Shown here: one piece after another, positions 1-7,961 of the stretch | How the letters are laid out: the number at the start of each line of letters is the position of its first letter | Numbering within the stretch: position 1 is the stretch's first letter | NCBI GenBank assembly: GCA_902491625.1 | Contig: CABUIO010000008.1 | Span: 1-64,000, forward strand | Source: an uncultured Porphyromonadaceae bacterium | GTDB taxonomy: Bacteria; Bacteroidota; Bacteroidia; Bacteroidales; Muribaculaceae | Direction: 5' to 3' | DNA length: 64,000 nucleotides | Translations under genes and position numbers: made by a program | Notes under the pieces: model-generated | What the model was told of the DNA's origin: nothing | Seen by the model: the letters and a program-made list of their open reading frames with translations, nothing else | Database searches by the model: none

Positions 1-89
1 TTGTGCAACTTTTTCATTTGTAAATATTTAGAAATTTAATTCAACCAACGAGTTATAACTATATTAAAGGTGGTGATAGCATAGAACTG

Positions 90-419
90 ATGCGTACTGA
101 CGATGATTTTTGGCCGTTACTCACACAACGCGTTCTTACAAAGGCAGAGATTCTATACTATGCCGGATATAGTTCCGAAGGACCTTATTCCGATGAGGAA
201 ATAGCACGAATAAAAGCAGCCTACTATTATATACTTGCAATGATGGCGCAAAGCATCTATGCTCGCCACGGTTATACATTCAAAGATAACAAAGAGGCTC
301 AGCTATGGTTTATGTCCGTGTCGTGGTACAATCCTCAAACAGATGAAGTGCAACTTACCGAAGCGGAAGAGATAAACATCCAATTAATCAGAGCATTGCA
401 TAACAGACAATTTGACTGA
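90..419 (+). CDS. YARHG-domain protein
   Basis: Protein of 109 residues. Residues about 50-85 carry a YARHG-type domain: the run SIYARHGYTF followed by a Trp/Phe-rich stretch ending WFMSVSWYNP. This family is usually extracytoplasmic and of unknown function, often fused to other envelope domains. No signal peptide is visible, so either export uses another start or the protein stays inside. The stop is followed after two bases by the next gene, which indicates one operon with a secreted partner. The 89 bases upstream are AT-rich and hold no gene. Family call is fairly sure; function unknown. Confidence 0.75.
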   Translation: MRTDDDFWPLLTQRVLTKAEILYYAGYSSEGPYSDEEIARIKAAYYYILAMMAQSIYARHGYTFKDNKEAQLWFMSVSWYNPQTDEVQLTEAEEINIQLIRALHNRQFD

Positions 420-421
420 CA

Positions 422-1453
422 ATGAAACAAGTAAAAATCTTCAATATTTTAATGGTATTTATACTGCATCTCGCGCCAACTTTTGGCTTTAGTGCGTATG
501 CAATAGACAAAAGTTCAGACAATGTTGCGTCTTATACGGACTTATCAAGATTCGAAGAGCCGCTTGAACTCGCTGCAAGACTCATGTCCGGCGGATGCGG
601 AGAAGTTCCCGACGGTTTTGAAGGTATCTATGAAATTAGGTGCTATTCTAACGATGATGAAATAAAACCTTGGGAAAAGGTTAGAGAAGAAGTCGGTTAT
701 ATTTTTTATGACTTTAATGGCGACGGCATAAACGAACTGGCTATCGGCACTAATGTCGTTCCTTACCCTAACAGCCCCCGTAAGACCATGATTCTTGCTC
801 TTTACGCAATGAGCAATGGAAAACCGGAACTTCTATTATCCGGAACAAGTCGAAGATCATGGTACTGTCAAGATAATGGATGGTTTTACATGACCGGAGC
901 CGAGAGTGCTGCTCGTGTGATAAGCGGACAGTATTCATATATAAATGGCATATTGAATTGCGAACATTTTTGGTTCAGTTCTCTCAATGCCGGTGGAGAC
1001 CATGAGTATTATCATAGCTATTCTGATACTCTTGATCAAAATGCAGCCGTCAAACTGAATTATACAATGGATGATTACAACCTTAACGATGAAAACAATA
1101 TTGACCAGTCAAAATGTCTGGAGTTGATTCCATTTTCAGACTTACGCCCTATAATAGCCGAACATGATGACGAAGGTAAAATACGTTTTACAGCCTCACA
1201 GACATTGAAAGATTTCAAGATCATAGATCTATGTGATGTTATCTATTCCGATGGCAAAATAAATGTAACGGAGAGAGAGCGGCTGAGCATGGTTTTGGAA
1301 TCCGGACAATCCATTAGTATTTATATGCCGTTTCTCGGAGACGGGCCTGAATATGCCATTTCATTTACAGATTCATTGGGAAAAATAATTAAAATGACCG
1401 TGTCGCTTAGTGGAATGGACGGTTCCGTAATATTAAATCAATACAACTGGTAA
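422..1453 (+). CDS. Secreted protein with EF-hand/VCBS-like Asp loop
   Basis: Protein of 343 residues. Residues 1-27 form a signal peptide (hydrophobic LMVFILHLAPTFGF, cleavage near AYA-ID). At about residue 98 the stretch FYDFNGDGINELAIG is an Asp-rich loop like those in FG-GAP/VCBS repeats and EF hands, which bind calcium. The rest has no domain I recognise. It starts two bases after the YARHG gene, so both are probably cotranscribed and act in the periplasm or at the surface. Downstream there is no obvious hairpin terminator before the inverted-repeat element. Confidence 0.75.
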   Translation: MKQVKIFNILMVFILHLAPTFGFSAYAIDKSSDNVASYTDLSRFEEPLELAARLMSGGCGEVPDGFEGIYEIRCYSNDDEIKPWEKVREEVGYIFYDFNGDGINELAIGTNVVPYPNSPRKTMILALYAMSNGKPELLLSGTSRRSWYCQDNGWFYMTGAESAARVISGQYSYINGILNCEHFWFSSLNAGGDHEYYHSYSDTLDQNAAVKLNYTMDDYNLNDENNIDQSKCLELIPFSDLRPIIAEHDDEGKIRFTASQTLKDFKIIDLCDVIYSDGKINVTERERLSMVLESGQSISIYMPFLGDGPEYAISFTDSLGKIIKMTVSLSGMDGSVILNQYNW

Positions 1454-1468
1454 GTATTCAAATTAAGA

Positions 1469-1787
1469 GGTTGTTTAAAAATCATTGTTAATGACAGGGT
1501 GGTGTATTTTATGATTAAGGTGCTGTTTATGAGGAGGGAGTTATGCGGGCATAATGACCGACGAATAAACGCGCATTAACATAAAAGACACCATGATAAG
1601 GCAATTCTTAAATTTCTTAAGAGTCTTGTATTACTGATGTATCTTCTGATTTCAAGGGATGTTACGAGACTTTTGGGCGTCTTTATCCCCTTGTTTCAGT
1701 CACATAGACCGCTATGCTCCTTCAACTCAGGAATAAATCCGCTCCAAAATTCTCGTCTCTGTCGTTAACAAGCATTATTAAACAACC
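1469..1787. mobile_element. 319-bp element with 31-bp terminal inverted repeats (MITE or IS remnant)
   Basis: The ends 1469-1499 and 1757-1787 are inverted repeats matching at 26 of 31 positions, each beginning GGTTGTTTAA read from outside. The inside has no intact ORF. I see no clear target-site duplication in the flanking bases. The best reading is a miniature inverted-repeat element or the collapsed remains of an insertion sequence. It sits between the secreted-protein operon and regulator 1. Confidence 0.65.
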
Positions 1788-1907
1788 TGTTATTTTTCAG
1801 ACCATCGGGAACCATTCCACCTTAACAAGGGAAACGGTGAGTGACAGCGTAGTTGTTCGTTTCAGTTCTTTTGGAGGTGGAGGTGCGTCCGGTTTAGGAT
1901 ATTTGGC

Positions 1908-1915
1908 TATCTTTG
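1908..1915 (+). promoter_or_regulatory. -7 element (TATCTTTG) of regulator 1
   Basis: TATCTTTG matches the Bacteroidetes -7 consensus TAnnTTTG and lies 20 bp before the ATG at 1936. No good -33 element is at the usual distance. GAAC-containing words (1808, 1917, 1927) lie around it, like those near the kinase genes, and may be binding sites. Confidence 0.5.
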
Positions 1916-1935
1916 GGAACTCAATCTGAACTGAT

Positions 1936-2505
1936 ATGAACGATCTGTACATAGGAATCCTGCGCAAGGAGGTGGAGAAACGCTCGTGCATCATGCCTCA
2001 GACCACTGATGATTTCGCGAAGCTTTCGGAGGTTGTGGACAATGCCGTGGGGGAGCGCCTGTCGGTGTCGACGCTGAAACGTGTCTGGGCACGTGTGCGC
2101 GATGACTACACGCGCCGTCCGGCCACTCTTTCCATTCTGGCGCAGTATATCGGTTACCGGAGCTGGCAGGATTTCCTGACGCGGACGCGCGACAATCTGC
2201 GCGAGGAGTCGGATTTCAAGCCGATGGATGCGCTTGATTTCGATGCGTTGCCGGAGAATGCGCTGCTGAAGGTGTCGTGGATGCCTGACCGCTGCGTGCG
2301 TCTGCTGCACGGACAGGGACGGTGTTTCACGGTTCTCGAATCAGTCAATTCGAAGCTTCAGGCGGGGGATCAGCTTGAGATTTCGATGCTTGCTCCCGGA
2401 GAACCGATGTTTGTGACCTCGATAAGGCGCGGCGGGAAGGTCTATAGCGGCTATGTAGCCGGACAGATTCACGGTGTCACATACGAGCTGAGCGATCCGA
2501 TCTGA
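1936..2505 (+). CDS. HTH-like regulator 1 (paralogue of two others in the window)
   Basis: Protein of 189 residues. The N-terminal ~85 residues look like a small helical DNA-binding fold (LSVSTLKRVWARV then RPATLSILAQYIGY). The C-terminal part is probably beta-rich, with SWMPDR near residue 114, NSK at about 137 and YVAG near 175. The same landmarks recur in the proteins at 9280-9840 and 17715-18299, so the three are paralogues. Its 3' end overlaps the 3' end of kinase 1 on the other strand by 37 bp, and each paralogue is likewise tail to tail with a kinase. A role as transcriptional partner or target of the kinase is inferred from context only. Confidence 0.7.
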   Translation: MNDLYIGILRKEVEKRSCIMPQTTDDFAKLSEVVDNAVGERLSVSTLKRVWARVRDDYTRRPATLSILAQYIGYRSWQDFLTRTRDNLREESDFKPMDALDFDALPENALLKVSWMPDRCVRLLHGQGRCFTVLESVNSKLQAGDQLEISMLAPGEPMFVTSIRRGGKVYSGYVAGQIHGVTYELSDPI

Positions 2506-3722
2506 CCTTTGCTGCGGAAATTCCCTGACCTGACCTGACGGTCGAATTCCTCTGTCTCCTGCCGGCTCCATCCTGAGTCAATCCCTTTCCGGCGCAATTC
2601 CCCGACTTTTTTACGGACGTTGTCGAAGTCGAACTCACGGTTCTCTTCGGCTGCGTCGCGTTTTTCATCGTTCCATGCGGAGGATGCCTGGAGGAGCGCG
2701 ATAATAAGAGTCTGGGTCGGACTCTCGGTCTTATCTTCCTTTTCGGGCTTTTCGGGCACAGGCAGAGCTCTTGGTGTCGCTTTGTCGGCGGTGACCGGAG
2801 CGGAAGACGTATCTTCTTTATTATCAGTAGGTGGTACTATGGTCTCCGGTGCTTCAGTGGCTGTAGGTGGTGCTTCGACGGCGCTCACTGACGCTTCGGC
2901 AGGTGCCGCGTCGCGGGAGGGGAGAAGGAAAAGTGTGGCAAGTGCGCCAATCATTATTGTCGCGGCGGCTATTATGGCAGCGGAACGACGGATGATATGG
3001 CGGCGCTGGAACGATGCGAGCGCAGAGGCATCGGCAGGACGTTGCGCAGGATCGGCTTGTGTCGCTTTTCTGACGGTAGAGCGCCATGAGCGGCCGAGAT
3101 CGAGCATGGCGAGGATTTTGCCTATGCTGTAGATGTCGGCGCGGGATGGATCGGCGTCGGCGTCTGCTGCCAGTTCCGGAGCGGCGAACGAGGGGGTGCC
3201 CGTGACATGCTTTATGTAGACGAAATCGTCGCGGTCGCCGAGTCCGAAGTCTATGACCTTGAGGTTGCCGGAGCTGTCGACCATCAGGTTCTCGGGCTTG
3301 ATGTCGCGGTGGTTGACTCCCGCGTCGTGGAGATAGGCGAAGGTGGAGATGATCTGGCGCGCCATCTCTTTGCGGAGTTTGAGCGAGGGCTTCTTGCGGA
3401 GCCAGCTTTCGAGGTCGCAGCCGTCGACAAATTCCATCACTATGGAGAGTCCGAGCGAGGGAATCTCGGCCATTTCGGTTGCGCGGATGACGTGAGGATG
3501 GGAAAGGGAGATGAGTATCTGAAATTCCTTTTCGAGAATCAGGCGTCCGAGGTTGGGATCCGGGCAGTCGGGAGAGAGGCTTTTCACGGCCCACCACCGG
3601 CCATAGCGGACGATGCGGCCCATGCGTGTCATGGTGTGTCTGCTTATCGGGATATATGCAGGCGCCGCGTCGAGTCTGTTGTCGCTTGTCGTGAAGCCTG
3701 ATATGTCGAATCCGGAAAACAT
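2469..3722 (-). CDS. Transmembrane Hanks-type Ser/Thr kinase 1
   Basis: Protein of 417 residues. The kinase domain occupies roughly residues 30-235: invariant Lys in WWAVKSL, alpha-C Glu in EKEFQIL, catalytic loop NHRDIKPENLMV, metal-binding VIDFGLGD, and GTPSFAAPE. No Gly-rich loop is visible. A membrane helix follows (about 240-262, IIAAATIMIGALATLFLL), then an extracytoplasmic tail of about 155 residues, first rich in Ala/Pro/Glu/Thr and then charged and helical. It should phosphorylate Ser/Thr of cytoplasmic targets in response to an envelope signal. The ATG is chosen because a TAATTTTG box ends four bases before it. It lacks the divergent lipoprotein pair found beside kinases 2 and 3. 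Confidence 0.88.
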   Translation of the reverse strand: MFSGFDISGFTTSDNRLDAAPAYIPISRHTMTRMGRIVRYGRWWAVKSLSPDCPDPNLGRLILEKEFQILISLSHPHVIRATEMAEIPSLGLSIVMEFVDGCDLESWLRKKPSLKLRKEMARQIISTFAYLHDAGVNHRDIKPENLMVDSSGNLKVIDFGLGDRDDFVYIKHVTGTPSFAAPELAADADADPSRADIYSIGKILAMLDLGRSWRSTVRKATQADPAQRPADASALASFQRRHIIRRSAAIIAAATIMIGALATLFLLPSRDAAPAEASVSAVEAPPTATEAPETIVPPTDNKEDTSSAPVTADKATPRALPVPEKPEKEDKTESPTQTLIIALLQASSAWNDEKRDAAEENREFDFDNVRKKVGELRRKGIDSGWSRQETEEFDRQVRSGNFRSKGQIGSLSSYVTP

Positions 3723-3726
3723 AATG

Positions 3727-3734
3727 CAAAATTA
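3727..3734 (-). promoter_or_regulatory. -7 element (TAATTTTG) directly before kinase 1
   Basis: Read on the minus strand, TAATTTTG lies four bases before the ATG of kinase 1. Because the -7 element is centred about 7 bp before the transcription start, the mRNA should begin at or one base before the start codon. A TTTTG word at 3757-3761 is 22 bp upstream, slightly far for a -33 element. Confidence 0.6.
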
Positions 3735-3834
3735 CCTTTTCTCGGTGTAATGTCAGCAAAATCCGTGATAAAAGAACGGAAAAGAACACGGAGAGCAAAA
3801 ATGACATGGAAAAACCGCGTCAGCGGCGTCGCAT

Positions 3835-4010
3835 TTTACGGCGTTATGGAAAATCCGACCTGCGCTGCAGGTCGTCGGCGTGTGGGTGCGACCGTTCCCT
3901 ATGGTGGCGCTTCGCTTACCATAGGCTATGCATGTATCGACGCCTATTGGCGCCGACACCGACACCGCTCCGCGTGTCGGCCCGACGTCCCATGGAGAAA
4001 GGCATGTAAG
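3835..4010. repeat. Hairpin-rich intergenic element, REP-like
   Basis: The 407-bp gap between kinase 1 and the zinc-ribbon gene has no convincing gene. It contains several short perfect palindromes in a row: one with GACCTG/CAGGTC arms near 3860, one with CCTATGGT/ACCATAGG arms around 3898-3926, and one with CCGACA/TGTCGG arms near 3965-3985. Such clusters resemble REP/BIME-type intergenic repeats. I cannot test here whether it recurs in the genome. Confidence 0.45.
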
Positions 4011-4032
4011 GGCGAGGCTATTGGTCCGGGAG

Positions 4033-4068
4033 AATGAAAAAGAGTGGACTTTGGGTGAAGTCCACTCT
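4033..4068 (-). terminator. Intrinsic terminator after the zinc-ribbon gene
   Basis: Perfect 11-bp stem (4041-4051 with 4058-4068) and a 6-nt loop. On the minus strand it is followed by a short T run (TTTTC). It lies 62 bp beyond the stop of the zinc-ribbon gene. Confidence 0.8.
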
Positions 4069-4129
4069 CTGCGGTGTGTACGGCGGTTGAGTCCGGATGT
4101 GTATGTCGTCTGTTTGGATCGCGGTTGGA

Positions 4130-5194
4130 TTAGAGAGTCTCCGGTTCGTATTCCTCTTCTGTATCGCCTACATCACCGTACATATAATCTTCGCCGGTGT
4201 CGTAATAGTTGTATTTGGGATCATAATACTTCTCGGGCTTGCGCTTGGAGCCGACATAGAAATACTGATAGGTGTTGTAGTTTGTGGCCAAGCCGGAGAT
4301 GGTGGCGTCGGTACCTTCGCCCGTGAGTTTCACTTCCCAACGTTCGAAATTGCCATAGTCGGTATTCGAAGCCTCAAGCACGAGATCATTGCCGTTGCAC
4401 TCTCCCGACAGGGTGAACCATGAGGAGGGTTTGTCTCCGGCTTTTTTGAGGGTGGACTGATAGGCATATTTACCGATGACCTTTCCCTCGGGAGAGATTT
4501 CGAGTTTCACGACTATCGGATAGCCTGAAATGATGGTCGAGATGTCGTAGTGCTTTATGGGGTCGATTTCTTCGGCCTCTTCTGCTTCTGTGGCGGGCTT
4601 CGATGCGACAGACTCCGTGGAATCCTGGGCCGTAGACTGATCTTTCGGCTTGTCGTTTTTGTCGCCGAGGAGCAGAACTGCCGCAACTCCTCCGCCAACA
4701 AGGATAAGCACAAGCAGGACGATTATAGTGATCATGATGCCTTTGCCGGACTTCTTGGGCGGTACGCTGTATTCCGGCTGCGGAGCGACAGGCGCGGACT
4801 GCTGAGGCGCCGGAGCCGGTTTGGGTGCGGGCGCAGACTCGGGAGGCCGGGGGACGGATGCTTCGGCTTTGGGCTCCTTTGGTGCCTTGGGTGTCTTAGG
4901 CGCGGGCGCCTCGGCAGCTTGCGGCGTGGGCGCGGACTTGGCGGCCTCCGTCTTGCTCTGCACGGACTTGGCGGCTGCCGATGCCTTCGCCTTCAGCGAG
5001 GATATTCCCGAGGCGATGGCGGCGACCGCCTTGTCGGTGTCGGGATATTCCGGCGCGGGAGCGGCTTCGGGCGCCGTTGCGGGTTTTGGACTGTCGGCTG
5101 CATCGGGGGAGATCGCAGTGCCGCAGTATTTGCATTGAGGCGCAGTGGAGGGCACGAGTCGGCCGCATCCGGGACATCTTACAACTTTAGCCAT
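4130..5194 (-). CDS. Zinc-ribbon membrane protein with extracytoplasmic beta domain
   Basis: Protein of 354 residues. Residues 1-28 form a zinc ribbon (CPGC and CKYC pairs). A long Ala/Pro/Lys-rich linker follows to about residue 150, then one membrane helix (about 152-176, IMITIIVLLVLILVGGGVAA), an acidic linker, and a C-terminal domain of about 130 residues rich in alternating hydrophobic residues, probably beta-sheet. Zinc ribbon inside with a folded domain outside suggests a sensor or scaffold; function is unknown. Its ATG overlaps the stop of the upstream membrane gene by one base (TGATG), so translation is probably coupled. The pair takes the place beside kinase 1 that lipoprotein pairs take beside kinases 2 and 3. 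Confidence 0.75.
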   Translation of the reverse strand: MAKVVRCPGCGRLVPSTAPQCKYCGTAISPDAADSPKPATAPEAAPAPEYPDTDKAVAAIASGISSLKAKASAAAKSVQSKTEAAKSAPTPQAAEAPAPKTPKAPKEPKAEASVPRPPESAPAPKPAPAPQQSAPVAPQPEYSVPPKKSGKGIMITIIVLLVLILVGGGVAAVLLLGDKNDKPKDQSTAQDSTESVASKPATEAEEAEEIDPIKHYDISTIISGYPIVVKLEISPEGKVIGKYAYQSTLKKAGDKPSSWFTLSGECNGNDLVLEASNTDYGNFERWEVKLTGEGTDATISGLATNYNTYQYFYVGSKRKPEKYYDPKYNYYDTGEDYMYGDVGDTEEEYEPETL

Positions 5195-5865
5195 CAGTCT
5201 TCCATTTCAAGGTTCATACGCTGGATGTCTGCGATGTCGCGTGTGTCGGCGGCATTGTTGGCGAATCCTTCGAGATAGTCGTAGATGACTTTCGAGAGGA
5301 AAATCGTGACGTAGCCGACGGCTATGATTGCGATGGCCTCGACGATCGTGCCGATGAAGTTGACGGCGAGGAATGTCATGCCGATGCCTCCGAGGACGTC
5401 GCCGGGAATGAAGATGGTCAGGATGTCGGTTACTCCGAGGAACATGATGACGAGTCCGAGCCATTCGCCGAAGGTGCGCTGCATAAGGGCGAAGTTGCGC
5501 AGCGACATGTAGGTGTGGTTGTGGCGGTTATATTCCATGATGTCCTGAAGACGGCGCAGCCAGAAGGCGAAGCTTCCGATGCCGATGACGAGACTAAGCA
5601 CGATGAGGATCAGACACATGACGGGAATCGTGAACCATGCCCATATGGGGAAGAAGGGGGTCATGGTGAAGAGAAAGCCGCAGAAGGCGAGGCACCCGAG
5701 AGGGATGGCAAGATTGGAGATGGCGATCAGATAGTAGAAGATGCGCAGAGGGAGTCCGAAGAACTCTTTGTCGTTGAGCATCTTGAGGATCGGATTGAGG
5801 AATTTTGTCAGAAAACCGAGTTTCTGTTCCGCCGCGTCGAGGCGGTTGTCGAAGTTCTGTTGCAT
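5194..5865 (-). CDS. Multi-pass membrane protein
   Basis: Protein of 223 residues with about four membrane segments (near 43-75, 80-105, 135-155 and 165-190) and charged ends. The C-terminus is acidic (NLEMED). I do not recognise the family; the outline resembles small Bacteroidetes integral proteins of the DUF4282 type, but that is a guess. It is the first gene of an operon with the zinc-ribbon protein, with a good promoter about 90 bp upstream. Confidence 0.7.
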   Translation of the reverse strand: MQQNFDNRLDAAEQKLGFLTKFLNPILKMLNDKEFFGLPLRIFYYLIAISNLAIPLGCLAFCGFLFTMTPFFPIWAWFTIPVMCLILIVLSLVIGIGSFAFWLRRLQDIMEYNRHNHTYMSLRNFALMQRTFGEWLGLVIMFLGVTDILTIFIPGDVLGGIGMTFLAVNFIGTIVEAIAIIAVGYVTIFLSKVIYDYLEGFANNAADTRDIADIQRMNLEMED

Positions 5866-5956
5866 GATAAGATAGTTGGTGATAAAAATGTTGATGTAGC
5901 TCGCAATTATGTATCATCTAATTTTTGCGAGTTACTTATTTTGGTTTGGTTTTGTG

Positions 5957-5987
5957 CAAAATTAGCGTCTAATTTTTAGCGGAACAA
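5957..5987 (-). promoter_or_regulatory. Promoter of the membrane protein/zinc-ribbon operon
   Basis: On the minus strand, TTG (5985-5987), a 20-bp spacer and TAATTTTG (5957-5964) fit the Bacteroidetes consensus. The predicted leader is about 88 nt. Confidence 0.65.
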
Positions 5988-6068
5988 TATGCAGAACCGT
6001 CGCAGGGTCAAAAGAACTGAATTGAACAGAAATCAGGTTTGTTTCGCGCCATCGGGAACCTGATTTTC

Positions 6069-6120
6069 AAACAAGGGGAACAATGAGGAACAATTCTTTT
6101 CAAACCATCATTAACCATTT
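6069..6120. repeat. 52-bp repeat with GAACA and AACCAT words (copy A)
   Basis: This AT-rich stretch in the 455-bp gap 5866-6320 is about 90% identical to 16046-16098 in front of kinase 3, and an inverted relative lies at 16311-16353. It carries repeated GGAACAA and AACCAT words. It may be an operator region shared by the kinase loci or part of a small mobile element. Apart from this, the promoter and the terminator, the gap holds nothing I recognise. Confidence 0.65.
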
Positions 6121-6251
6121 TTTTCCTAACCATTTGAAACCATCTATTTGGAGGCGCTTAACCAAGACAGGCCTTTCCGCTTTGGTGTCCTCTCCGCGGA
6201 CTTTGTCCGGGGGGGTAACAGGATTGTGCGGACTGCGCTGCGCCTCTTGCA

Positions 6252-6298
6252 GGGAAATAAAAAAGAGTGAATCTCCGATTAGGGGAGATCCACTCTTT
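6252..6298 (-). terminator. Intrinsic terminator after the first lipoprotein pair
   Basis: A 15-bp stem with one mismatch (6262-6276 with 6284-6298) encloses a 7-nt loop and is followed on the minus strand by a T-rich run. It lies just beyond the stop of the small lipoprotein gene and shares its AGAGTG base with the terminator at 4041. Confidence 0.8.
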
Positions 6299-6320
6299 AT
6301 GGTTGGTAGTAGCGAGGAGA

Positions 6321-6638
6321 TTAGTTTTCCATTACTCCTTCGATTGTTGAAGACTCGCCAAGGACAGGAGTCTGACATACTTTCTGAAGACGCTCTTTCT
6401 GTTCAGGGGTCCATTCCGAACCTTCTGCTTCAGAGGCTTTAATGAGTTCTTGTCTGTACTGGTCGAGTTCCATATAGTTTTTAATGGTCTCTTTGCTTTT
6501 GTAGCCTTTCTCGTCAGCCAGCTCGTTCTGTTTTTCGTACATCCCCTCGAGCTTGTCAATCTGAGCGTCCGGACCGCTGCTGCAAGAAGTGATGAAAAGC
6601 ATTCCGAAGAATGCGATAGAAAGAATTATTTTTTTCAT
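6321..6638 (-). CDS. Small lipoprotein of pair 1
   Basis: Protein of 105 residues. The type-II signal peptide ends in the lipobox FITSC (Cys about 19), so it should be lipidated and placed in an envelope membrane. The mature part is short, charged and helical. The segment WTPEQKERLQKV resembles LNEEQTQRLADI in the lipoprotein at 14399-14773, and both begin with a helix containing DKL/DDLE. The two are probably distant paralogues, each second gene after a larger lipoprotein. Function unknown. Confidence 0.78.
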   Translation of the reverse strand: MKKIILSIAFFGMLFITSCSSGPDAQIDKLEGMYEKQNELADEKGYKSKETIKNYMELDQYRQELIKASEAEGSEWTPEQKERLQKVCQTPVLGESSTIEGVMEN

Positions 6639-6665
6639 CTTAATATCTGATATGCTATAGGATTA

Positions 6666-7382
6666 TTAGAGTGCGTCGAGAGCGTCTTCGTATGCGCCGT
6701 TCACGATTTCTTTTGCCTGTTCGTTGGCCTCGTCAACGATCTCCTGTGCTTTCCTGTAGCCGTAGGTGGGATCGTAGTCGTAAACCTCACCGTCACTTCC
6801 GGAAACACTTTCGTCAGAGGACGATGATTTGCTGCCGTCGGAAAGATCTGCGCTCTGGATCTGCACATACTTCACTTTCTTGAAGATCTCGTTGTAGCTG
6901 GAAGCGTAGAACTCGCCTGAGTAAGAGACTTCGATAGTGCCGGGAGTCGCTTTCTTAAGTTCGGCAAGAATAGCTTCCTGGTCGGGCTTGCTGAGTTCGA
7001 GACGACATGACTGGATTTCGCCCTTGTCGGCATCGAGGAAATAAAGTGTCATCGGAGGATAAGTTGCGAAACCTTCAATCTTTGGGAACTGCTTCTTGAC
7101 ATCAATCTTCACGGTTGCGCGAATTGTGCCCATTTTGCCATCTTCATTGGGGGTACCGGTGAGAACAACGTTTTCTGTGCCGTCAGCACCTGTGGCTGCG
7201 AAATAGTCGGCCTGATCACCTTCGATGGGAAGAGTGGAGAGGAAGGGGACAGTAGCTGTCTGAGCCTCTACTTTTTCTTCGGGTTCGGTTGTTGCTGATG
7301 TGGCTTCTTTTTTGTCTTTGCCACCGCAGGATGCGAGCATGAGCGCGATTGCGGCGATTGAAAGGAATTTGATTGCTTTCAT
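6666..7382 (-). CDS. Larger lipoprotein of pair 1
   Basis: Protein of 238 residues. The lipobox is LMLASCGG (Cys about 19). An acidic, disordered linker follows, then about 130 residues of probable beta structure, a Ser/Asp-rich linker (about 180-200), and a helical tail (AQEIVDEANEQAKEIV) ending YEDALDAL. It has the same layout as the protein at 14821-15516 (lipobox, beta domain, helical tail) and the same place, divergent from a kinase gene and upstream of a small lipoprotein. No known family recognised. Its mRNA should have a leader of about 375 nt with strong secondary structure. Confidence 0.78.
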   Translation of the reverse strand: MKAIKFLSIAAIALMLASCGGKDKKEATSATTEPEEKVEAQTATVPFLSTLPIEGDQADYFAATGADGTENVVLTGTPNEDGKMGTIRATVKIDVKKQFPKIEGFATYPPMTLYFLDADKGEIQSCRLELSKPDQEAILAELKKATPGTIEVSYSGEFYASSYNEIFKKVKYVQIQSADLSDGSKSSSSDESVSGSDGEVYDYDPTYGYRKAQEIVDEANEQAKEIVNGAYEDALDAL

Positions 7383-7453
7383 CTGTTTGTTGATTTTGGT
7401 TAATTAATGGTATTGATATATATATGATATTCAAAAAATAAAAACGCAGGAAA

Positions 7454-7667
7454 CGACAGTGTATTTCCTTGCAGCGGCATCGCCAAATGCCTTACAGAGA
7501 AAAATACAGTCGACTCCCACGTTTACGGATATTGAAAAAACAGCAGATTGACGGCCACGGCAGAGCCGTGGCGTCATCTACGGTAGATATTCCCAGATAC
7601 CCACGTGGCGTCAATAACTGCATTGTCACTTTCTCTGTTTACTGAAAGATTTGGCGATTTTCTGCAA
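7454..7667 (-). ncRNA. Structured 5' leader of lipoprotein pair 1 (candidate cis-regulatory RNA)
   Basis: Between the promoter at 7764-7794 and the gene at 7382 there are about 375 untranslated bases. Three blocks form a long collinear inverted repeat: 7469-7474 with 7662-7667 (TTGCAG), 7479-7488 with 7649-7658 (ATCGCCAAAT), and 7494-7502 with 7630-7638 (ACAGAGAAA). A local stem of 11 bp with a bulge (7454-7466 with 7502-7512) encloses the first strand and a small GGCAT/ATGCC hairpin, so local and long-range pairings make a pseudoknot or compete. The same arrangement occurs upstream of pair 2. No known riboswitch is recognised. Confidence 0.6.
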
Positions 7668-7763
7668 GCAGCGACAAAGCATGTGTTTAACGCTTCGATT
7701 TTATGGTAGTTCCGGCAGCTGAAAAAAAACTTGTCCGGAACGGAGATCTCTATCCCCTCGCCG

Positions 7764-7794
7764 CAAAGGTAGAATAAAATCTTATATTATGCAA
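7764..7794 (-). promoter_or_regulatory. Promoter of lipoprotein pair 1
   Basis: On the minus strand, TTG (7792-7794), a 20-bp spacer and TACCTTTG (7764-7771) match the consensus well. Transcription should start near 7760, far upstream of the gene at 7382. Confidence 0.65.
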
Positions 7795-7946
7795 TATGTT
7801 GCACAACATAAAAATTGTTCTGCGACGCCATGACTCTCTAAAGGAGCCGACTGTATCGCAAAAGTAGGAAGGTATATTTGTCTCATCAAGGTTCATAAAG
7901 GTTCTTTTTCAGGTCACCGTGTCTGCGGTTTTATTTCCGATTTTGT

Positions 7947-7954
7947 ATCTTTGC
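7947..7954 (+). promoter_or_regulatory. -7 element (TATCTTTG) directly before kinase 2
   Basis: TATCTTTG ends seven bases before the ATG at 7962, so the predicted transcript has only about four untranslated bases. The -33 region is weak. Confidence 0.6.
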
Positions 7955-7961
7955 GGTTGAA

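Noticed and set aside
1714..1929. 71-residue ORF before regulator 1
   Set aside because: It runs from inside the inverted-repeat element into the promoter region and has no protein-like features.
7454..7667. Retron-type msr/msd RNA for the structured leaders
   Set aside because: No reverse transcriptase gene is anywhere near, and the elements lie between a promoter and lipoprotein genes.
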